A stretch of 11,445 nt of DNA from an uncultured Clostridia bacterium (GTDB lineage Bacteria > Bacillota > Clostridia > Christensenellales > Aristaeellaceae): the NCBI GenBank assembly GCA_937934775.1, contig CALGYL010000416.1, positions 1 to 11,445 on the forward strand, written 5' to 3'. How positions within the stretch are numbered: the stretch's first letter is position 1; each line of letters opens with the position of its first letter. A program made the translations under genes and the position numbers. This document shows positions 7,211 to 11,445 of the stretch, one piece after another. The notes below the pieces were generated by a model, which saw only the letters and a list, made by a program, of their open reading frames with translations, was not told where the DNA came from and did not search any database.

Positions 7211-7264
7211 GTATGGCGCGTGCCTTGGCCCCAGGCCTGGCCCGCCGGAAAGGGTGTTCGCGCA

Positions 7265-8710
7265 TTGACCAGGCGTCCAAGAATCTTTGTGCTGCTGCTC
7301 GCCCTGTGGCTTACGACGGCGTTCGCGCTGAACGCTGTGGTTTGCGTACCCGCCGGAGCTGAAGCAACCGCGGTTGCCACAAAAAAAGTCGATACCTATG
7401 ATGAGAAAAACCCGCAGAACCTGACCGCGGACGACATTGAAGGCGAAGCGGCCATCGTCATTGACTATAAAACCGGGCAGGTGCTCTTTGAAAAGAACGC
7501 CGATCAGAAGCTGTACCCGGCCAGCACCACCAAGGCCATGACGTGCCTTCTGGCGCTGGAATACGGCCATCTGAACGACATGGTCACCATCCCGAAGGAT
7601 GTCTCCAAGGTTCCCGCGGACTCCTCGCTGGTGCCGGTGAAGCCGGGCGAGCGGATGCCCTTCATCGACCTTCTGTACGGCCTGATGATGCATTCCGGCA
7701 ACGACGCCGCGGTGGCGGTGGCGGTAATCGTCGCAGGCTCGGTGGACAATTTCGTCGCCATGATGAACCAGCGGGCGCGGGATCTGGGTTGTGAAAACAC
7801 CCACTTCGCCAATCCCCACGGGTATCAGGACGAGACCCACTACACCACCGCGCGGGATCTGGCCACCATCGCCCGGGAGGCCATGAAGAACGAAACCTTC
7901 CGCGAGATCGTGTCCGCCAAGAGCTACACCATGGCGGCGACCGACAAGCGGGACAAGCTCAAGCTCGCCACCTCCAACGCGATGTTTGTTAAGACCTCGC
8001 CCTACTACTACCAGTACGAGGTGGGCGTCAAGACCGGCTATCATTCCAAGGCGATGCACTGCTTTATCGGCGCGGCCAAAAAAGACGGCATCTCACTGAT
8101 CTCCGTCACGCTCAAAAGCACCAAGGCCGGCAAGTGGATCGACACCAAACGGCTGATGGAATACGGCTTCGCCCAGTACAAGACCTTCGCCTTTGACGAC
8201 ATCTATCAGGCCAACCCGCTGTATGCCACGATTAAAAACGCGGAGGAAGACGACCCTGGCTCAGGGCTTTTGCAACTGACGATCGTACCGGGCGGGTCCA
8301 TCGGGAACTACAGCCTCACCTGCCTTCCAGATGAACTGAGCACCGCCTCCAAAGACCTGATGAACCGCATCTCCGTCCAATACACCAGCAATCTTGTCGC
8401 CCCCATTCGTGAGGGCGACATTTTGGGTAACCTGACCCTGACCACCGACGACGGCAGCACACTCACCGGCACCGTGATCGCCAGCCGCGACGTGACGGAG
8501 ATCAAGCCAGTGTCCACGCTGGGGCAGATCGTGCCGTGGGTGGATACGATGGACCTGAGCCTTCTTTGGATCCTCCTGGGCCTGTTCGCGGTCATGCTGC
8601 TTCTGATTGTCGTTTTGCGGATTCAGCACGCGGTCCGTCGCCGCCGCCGCTACAAGGAACTGCGCCGCCGCCAGCAGATGGCCTACGACCGCTACCGCCA
8701 GACGCGCTGA
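7265..8710 (+). CDS. D-alanyl-D-alanine carboxypeptidase (DacF-type penicillin-binding protein)
   Basis: This 481-residue serine peptidase trims the terminal D-alanine from peptidoglycan stem peptides outside the membrane. An N-terminal signal segment (about 7-31, ending near VPAGAEA) leads to the peptidase S11 domain. The active-site motifs are STTK (S87, K90), SGN (144-146) and KTG (256-258). A C-terminal domain like PBP5_C follows (about 305-425). A membrane helix at about 432-451 then anchors the protein, ending in a strongly basic tail of about 30 residues. Classical PBP5 uses an amphipathic helix there, so this anchor differs. The start is a TTG at 7265, 10 nt after GGAAAGGG, giving a sensible signal peptide. 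An in-frame GTG at 7220 would start almost at the transcription start. The gene diverges from the two-component operon and may be one of its targets, which is inference. No clear terminator follows directly. Confidence 0.9.
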   Translation: MTRRPRIFVLLLALWLTTAFALNAVVCVPAGAEATAVATKKVDTYDEKNPQNLTADDIEGEAAIVIDYKTGQVLFEKNADQKLYPASTTKAMTCLLALEYGHLNDMVTIPKDVSKVPADSSLVPVKPGERMPFIDLLYGLMMHSGNDAAVAVAVIVAGSVDNFVAMMNQRARDLGCENTHFANPHGYQDETHYTTARDLATIAREAMKNETFREIVSAKSYTMAATDKRDKLKLATSNAMFVKTSPYYYQYEVGVKTGYHSKAMHCFIGAAKKDGISLISVTLKSTKAGKWIDTKRLMEYGFAQYKTFAFDDIYQANPLYATIKNAEEDDPGSGLLQLTIVPGGSIGNYSLTCLPDELSTASKDLMNRISVQYTSNLVAPIREGDILGNLTLTTDDGSTLTGTVIASRDVTEIKPVSTLGQIVPWVDTMDLSLLWILLGLFAVMLLLIVVLRIQHAVRRRRRYKELRRRQQMAYDRYRQTR

Positions 8711-8827
8711 CGCGCCGCAAAAGGTTGTTCAAAAGGGTATGATGCCGCAGTCCGCTGTCGCATGATGCTCTTCTTTATTTGGATCGGACGGGTGATAAAC
8801 AGGAATTTGGTAAAAGAAGATGAAGAT

Positions 8828-9226
8828 ATGCCTCAGTATGAAATTAAGTATATTGAATTAAAGACAGGCTATAGAGATGACGGTCCAGCGTGGATTGGCA
8901 GGGTCAAGAAATCCAAAAGCGGGAATACAATCTACTTTAACAACAAAGCCTTTCAGAAGCACATCGGTACAAATTCAAATTTTTTCGATGTCGAAAGTGG
9001 AGATGGCTATTGGATTTCCGGCATTAAAAAAGATGGTTGTGATCGTCATTGGACAGGTAAAGGTAAGATCACGATCGATCAAAAAATTATCCCCGAATAT
9101 TTGTCCATCACGGGAGAGAAAGAGTTGGATCTTCGTCGATTTGTAGTCGTCGACATTGTGGAGTGTTTTCCGGAAGAAAGAATCCACGGGCTTCAGAACG
9201 CAAAGAACACAATGAAAGACGCCTGA
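8828..9226 (+). CDS. Small conserved protein of unknown function, AT-richer than its surroundings
   Basis: This 132-residue soluble protein starts MPQYEIKYIELKTGY and contains DGPAWIGRVKKSKSGNTIYF, YWISGIKKDGCDRHWTGKGK and a C-terminal part with EYLSITGEKELDLRRF. I recall similar small proteins from scattered bacteria under inconsistent names, but no proven role, so I give none. There is no signal peptide, membrane segment or recognised catalytic motif; many aromatic and charged residues in short predicted strands suggest a compact beta-rich fold. The ATG at 8828 is chosen because it begins the conserved core. An in-frame ATG at 8762 adds 22 residues (MMLFFIWIGRVINRN and so on) with no ribosome site. 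The ribosome site at 8828 is also weak. Base composition is clearly more AT-rich than both flanks, and codons such as ATA and AGA are common, which points to recent transfer. A three-hairpin 3' region follows. Confidence 0.72.
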   Translation: MPQYEIKYIELKTGYRDDGPAWIGRVKKSKSGNTIYFNNKAFQKHIGTNSNFFDVESGDGYWISGIKKDGCDRHWTGKGKITIDQKIIPEYLSITGEKELDLRRFVVVDIVECFPEERIHGLQNAKNTMKDA

Positions 9227-9247
9227 TAAATTCCAATTTGCGTTGTC

Positions 9248-9275
9248 ATTGTGCGCGCAGTAGCTCCCGCACAAT
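9248..9275. repeat. 8-bp perfect inverted repeat downstream of the AT-rich gene
   Basis: ATTGTGCG (9248-9255) and CGCACAAT (9268-9275) are perfect arms with a 12-nt loop, starting 21 nt after the stop codon. No T-run follows, so it is not a standard terminator. It is the first of three hairpins before the terminator at 9353. Confidence 0.5.
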
Positions 9276-9286
9276 CACGGTTTGGG

Positions 9287-9326
9287 ATAGTCTGTCCTGA
9301 TCACAGCGCCGACTTCGGCAGACTGT
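9287..9326. repeat. Second 3' hairpin with nested stem
   Basis: ATAGTCTG (9287-9294) pairs with CAGACTGT (9319-9326) over 8 bp with one G-U wobble. A small GCCG-ACTT-CGGC stem (9308-9319) sits inside and shares one base with the outer arm. It lies between the first inverted repeat and the terminator. Confidence 0.4.
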
Positions 9327-9352
9327 ATATCCATTCCCCCCGTTCAATACAC

Positions 9353-9389
9353 AAAAGCCGATCGCCGCTTTCGCGGCGATCGGCTTTTT
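9353..9389. terminator. Strong bidirectional intrinsic terminator
   Basis: A perfect 16-bp stem, AAAAGCCGATCGCCGC (9353-9368) with its complement (9373-9388), closes a TTTC loop. It ends in TTTTT on the plus strand and TTTT on the minus strand. It can end transcription from the AT-rich gene and from the zinc-ribbon gene, whose stop is 17 nt away. Confidence 0.93.
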
Positions 9390-9405
9390 CTGGAACCTTA
9401 TGAAA

Positions 9406-9687
9406 CTACTGACGGCGGGCGGCGAAGCACTCGCTGCAATAGATCGGTCGGTCGCTCTTGGGAACAAACGGAACGCGGGTGGGCTTGCCGCACTCTGCGC
9501 ACACGGTCTCGAACATCTCGCGGGGCTCGCCCTGCGTCCCACGGCTGGCCTTGCGGGAGTCGCGGCAGGACTTGCAACGGGTGGGCTCATTCTGGAAGCC
9601 CTTCTCCGCATAGAAGGCCTGTTCCCCGGCGGTAAACACGAACTCATTCCCACAGTCCCGGCAAACCAGCGTCTTGTCCTCGTACAT
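9406..9687 (-). CDS. Zinc-ribbon protein with four CxxC pairs
   Basis: This 93-residue protein has two zinc ribbons. C9/C12 with C38/C41 form the first, around DKTLVCRDCGNEFVFTAGEQ and AFYAEKGF, which matches the zf-trcl type domain. C63/C66 with C84/C87 form the second (TVCAECGKPT, PIYCSECF). Such proteins are common in Firmicutes and Chloroflexi. Their role is not established; binding nucleic acid or a ribosome or polymerase partner is only a guess from the fold and the basic linker between ribbons. The ATG at 9687 has a strong AGGGGGA site 8 nt upstream. The only promoter I see upstream is the one at 9944-9972, so this gene would be translated from the 3' end of the structured transcript described there, unless that RNA is cut or terminated. 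The gene ends 17 nt before a strong terminator. Confidence 0.88.
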   Translation of the reverse strand: MYEDKTLVCRDCGNEFVFTAGEQAFYAEKGFQNEPTRCKSCRDSRKASRGTQGEPREMFETVCAECGKPTRVPFVPKSDRPIYCSECFAARRQ

Positions 9688-9715
9688 TGGAATTTCCCCC
9701 TGTGATCAATATGTT

Positions 9716-9938
9716 GGTTGCCAAGGACAGCTGACCTGGTCTTTGCCCCCACACTCGCCGGCTGGGATGTTCGCTCATGGGCGGTAACGCCCCCCACTAC
9801 TGATCCTCTCAGCTTGACGCTGGCCGGACTTACCTCTAAGCCGCACCATGCTCACCGGAACTTTGCCCGGGTTACGTGGATCGTTTTGCCTGCGACTGGC
9901 TTCGACTTTCAACCACAGACCTGCCTATCGGCAACCGT
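9716..9938 (-). ncRNA. Structured RNA between comFC and the zinc-ribbon gene, candidate raiA-motif RNA
   Basis: A near-consensus promoter sits 40 bp after comFC and no protein of this strand fills the next 230 bases. The RNA can close with GGTTGCC (9936-9930) paired to GGCAACC (9722-9716). Inside are CCGG/CCGG (9870-9867 with 9858-9855), a GGCTTA/TAAGTC stem with loop GAGG (9842-9827), CTGA/TCAG with loop GAGGA (9812-9800), and a 5-bp GGGCG/CGCCC stem with loop TTAC (9792-9779). A closed multi-hairpin RNA of about 220 nt suits raiA-motif RNAs, which are reported from Firmicutes and Actinobacteria, roughly 200 nt long, and often near raiA/hpf or competence genes such as comF. I have not matched the consensus base by base. 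A cis-acting leader of the zinc-ribbon gene is the main alternative: no T-run ends the RNA, and the ribosome site follows 11 nt after the closing stem. Confidence 0.6.
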
Positions 9939-9943
9939 CCTAT

Positions 9944-9972
9944 ATTATACTCCAACCCAATGGTGAAATCAA
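9944..9972 (-). promoter_or_regulatory. Strong promoter for the structured RNA and zinc-ribbon gene
   Basis: On the minus strand, -35 box TTGATT (9972-9967, 4 of 6), a 17-bp spacer and a perfect -10 box TATAAT (9949-9944). The RNA start is expected near 9938. It is one of the best promoters in the window and lies about 250 bp from the next start codon, which itself suggests an RNA product. Confidence 0.75.
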
Positions 9973-10012
9973 GCCTTTTTTAACGGCGTTTTTACCGCTT
10001 CGCCCCAATCTT

Positions 10013-10771
10013 TTACTTTTGTTGTGGCGGATTCTGGTCGATCGCGCCGGCCAGCGCGATGAAGAGCACATCCTCCGCGCCGGCCAGGCGGAGCGCCCGC
10101 GCGCAGGACAGCGCGGTGGCGCCGGTGGTTATGACATCGTCCACCAGAAGGACTCTATGGCCCCTGAGATCCTCGCAAGCCGCGAACGCGCCCTCCAGGT
10201 TGCGCCTGCGCTGCGGCGCGCTGAGCCGCGCCTGCTGCGTTGTGTCGCGAACGCGCCGGAGCGCCTCCCGGCAGGGAACGCCTGACCGGTACGAAAGCAC
10301 CCGGGCCAGCGCGGCGGCCTGATTGACACCCCGCTGCTTCAGCCTTTTTTTGTGCATCGGCACCGGCACGATCACGTCGAAGCTGCCCGGCAGTTCCAAT
10401 GTGACCGTCCGAAGCATCTCCTCCGCCATCCAATCCGCCATCCGGGTGACACCCTGATACTTCATCCGGCGGATCATACCCTTGACCGGGCGACGGTAGG
10501 GATACGCAAAGCGCGCGGCGGTGATCAGCCCCTGCGGCCAATCGCCGCAGGTGCGGCAGGCGCGCCCCTCCCGAACGTCCTCGCCCAGCGGCCGTCCGCA
10601 GCGCGGGCAGCGGGGGCCGGACAGGTCTTTTACCGGCTTCAGAATATCCGCGCAGGTTGAACACAGCCAGCCATCGCACGCGCCCGCGGGACTGCCGCAG
10701 CCCATGCAGTTGGCCTGAGCGGGGTAGAGTGCCTCCATCAAAAGCCCCCGGATCATGGAGAACCAACCCAT
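10013..10771 (-). CDS. comFC: ComF-family phosphoribosyltransferase-like protein
   Basis: This 252-residue protein has an N-terminal zinc-binding part with CxxC pairs at C22/C25, C37/C40, C55/C58 and C72/C75. A phosphoribosyltransferase-type domain follows, with FDVIVPVPMHKKRLKQRGVN (131-150) and the PRPP-binding loop VLLVDDVITTGAT (207-219). ComFC works with the ComFA helicase during uptake of transforming DNA and is widely kept in bacteria that may not be competent; its chemical reaction is not settled. The ATG at 10771 shares its A with the stop TGA of recD2, and GGTGG lies 4 nt upstream. This start is preferred over the TTG one codon earlier. The overlap shows coupled translation. No terminator with a T-run follows; a new promoter starts 40 bp downstream. 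Confidence 0.93.
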   Translation of the reverse strand: MGWFSMIRGLLMEALYPAQANCMGCGSPAGACDGWLCSTCADILKPVKDLSGPRCPRCGRPLGEDVREGRACRTCGDWPQGLITAARFAYPYRRPVKGMIRRMKYQGVTRMADWMAEEMLRTVTLELPGSFDVIVPVPMHKKRLKQRGVNQAAALARVLSYRSGVPCREALRRVRDTTQQARLSAPQRRRNLEGAFAACEDLRGHRVLLVDDVITTGATALSCARALRLAGAEDVLFIALAGAIDQNPPQQK

Positions 10772-11445
10772 CAAACCACCGCCTGGCAGGCGCGCAGCCG
10801 CTCGGCCAGCGCGCTGAAGCGCCGGGCAACCCGGTCGCTCTCCACCATCCGCCGAAGCACATCCTCCCGTCCGGCCACGACCACCAGCCGCTTGGCGCGG
10901 GTGACGGCGGTATAGAGAAGGTTCCTGGTCAGGAGTACCGGCGGCCCGGCGGACAGCGGCAGCACCACCGCCTCAAACTCGCTGCCCTGGCTCTTGTGAA
11001 CGCTGATGCAGTAGGAGAGCTCCAGCGCGTCCATGTCGGCCTCCGTATATTCGATCACCCGGTCGTCATCAAACCGCACGGTCAGCGTGCGCTCCTCCGG
11101 ATCGACGGACTCAATAAAGCCAATGTCGCCGTTGAACGCGCCCTGCCCCTCCTCGTCGCCCCGTGTCCAGGCGATCTGGTAGTCGTTTTTTACCTGCATC
11201 ACCTTGTCGCCGGTTCGAAACAGGGTATCGCCCCGCTGCAGCGTTTCCACGCCCCGCCGCTCGGGGTTCAGGCGCTCCTGCATCAGTCGGTTCAGCCGGT
11301 AGACACCCGCCTCGCCCTTCTTCATCGGCGCCATCACCTGAATGCCGCGTAGCGGGTCCACCTTCAGGTAGCCGGGCAGCCGCTTCTCCACCAGCGTCAG
11401 AACCGTCTGAGCCAGCTGCTCCGCGCCGTCGACGCGCTCAAAAAA
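10771..11445 (-). CDS. recD2: RecD2-type ATP-dependent helicase, C-terminal part (5' end beyond the right edge)
   Basis: The frame is open to the window edge, giving 224 residues of the C-terminus. The visible order is a UvrD/RecD-like helicase core fragment (FFERVDGAEQLAQ, QVMAPMKKGEAGVYRLNRLM), the SH3-like insert (GDTLFRTGDKVMQVKNDYQI, FNGDIGFIESVD, LTVRFDDDRVIEY), helicase motif V (CISVHKSQGSEFEAVVLPLS) and motif VI (LLYTAVTRAKRLVVVAG). RecD2 unwinds DNA 5' to 3' and acts in DNA repair and replication restart in bacteria without RecBC. The N-terminal helix-hairpin-helix region and the Walker A motif lie outside the window. An internal GTG at 11391 is not the start. The gene is translationally coupled to comFC, an order common in Clostridia, which may tie DNA processing to DNA uptake, though this is not shown here. 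Confidence 0.93.
   Translation of the reverse strand, partial: FFERVDGAEQLAQTVLTLVEKRLPGYLKVDPLRGIQVMAPMKKGEAGVYRLNRLMQERLNPERRGVETLQRGDTLFRTGDKVMQVKNDYQIAWTRGDEEGQGAFNGDIGFIESVDPEERTLTVRFDDDRVIEYTEADMDALELSYCISVHKSQGSEFEAVVLPLSAGPPVLLTRNLLYTAVTRAKRLVVVAGREDVLRRMVESDRVARRFSALAERLRACQAVV

Noticed and set aside
7220..7264. GTG start at 7220 for the carboxypeptidase
   Set aside because: It would lie about 3 nt from the expected transcription start, and the added residues precede a normal signal peptide; TTG at 7265 has GGAAAGGG upstream.
7181..8059. Minus-strand open frame opposite the carboxypeptidase
   Set aside because: Antisense to the S11 active-site motifs, with low-complexity composition and no family resemblance.
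9716..9938. 6S RNA, RNase P RNA, T-box leader or cobalamin riboswitch
   Set aside because: A GGTGAGCATG stretch recalls 6S RNA and GAGGTAAGTCC recalls the RNase P core, but there is no single long 6S-type helix, the length is too short for RNase P, and T-box and cobalamin signature sequences are absent.

Overview
The window looks like chromosomal DNA from a GC-rich member of the Clostridia. The closest guess is a Christensenellales-like gut lineage, but that is inference with no search behind it. The signs are a WalRK-type two-component pair, a D-Ala-D-Ala carboxypeptidase of the DacF type, comEC, comFC and recD2, sigma-A-like promoters, G-rich Shine-Dalgarno sites, and heavy GC bias outside one AT-richer gene. 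I see no phage genes, insertion sequences, CRISPR arrays, tRNA or rRNA.

Layout. (1) 1-1384, minus strand: a good promoter at 1419-1448 drives a YhfI/RNase Z-like metallo-beta-lactamase hydrolase. It is followed after 2 nt by the 5' end of comEC, which runs off the left edge and is open to base 1. (2) 1499-3229, plus strand: a divergent asparagine-synthetase-like protein that keeps the ATP-pyrophosphatase loop but has lost the glutaminase nucleophile. Its Shine-Dalgarno site lies in the loop, and its ATG in the stem, of a perfect 7-bp inverted repeat. (3) 3353-7006, minus strand: an operon of response regulator, sensor kinase and a lipoprotein with three GerMN-like repeats, parallel in order to mtrA-mtrB-lpqB of Actinobacteria. 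(4) 7265-8710, plus strand: a divergent penicillin-binding carboxypeptidase sharing the control region with the response regulator. (5) 8828-9226, plus strand: a small AT-richer gene of unknown function, followed by three hairpins, the last a strong bidirectional terminator. (6) 9406-11445, minus strand: recD2 (5' end cut off by the right edge), comFC overlapping it by one base, then a roughly 325-bp stretch with no gene, then a four-CxxC zinc-ribbon protein.

The most notable item is in that stretch. A near-consensus promoter (TTGATT, 17 bp, TATAAT) fires about 200 bp upstream of the zinc-ribbon gene. The transcript can close on itself with a perfect 7-bp stem and holds several short hairpins, two of them presenting GAGG in the loop. 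Its place just after comFC, its size and the apparent lineage make a raiA-motif noncoding RNA my leading hypothesis, but I cannot run a covariance model.

Themes: envelope surveillance and cell-wall maintenance (kinase, regulator, GerMN lipoprotein, carboxypeptidase) sits beside DNA uptake and processing genes (ComEC, ComFC, RecD2). The two competence-type loci lie at opposite ends of the window and are not in one operon.
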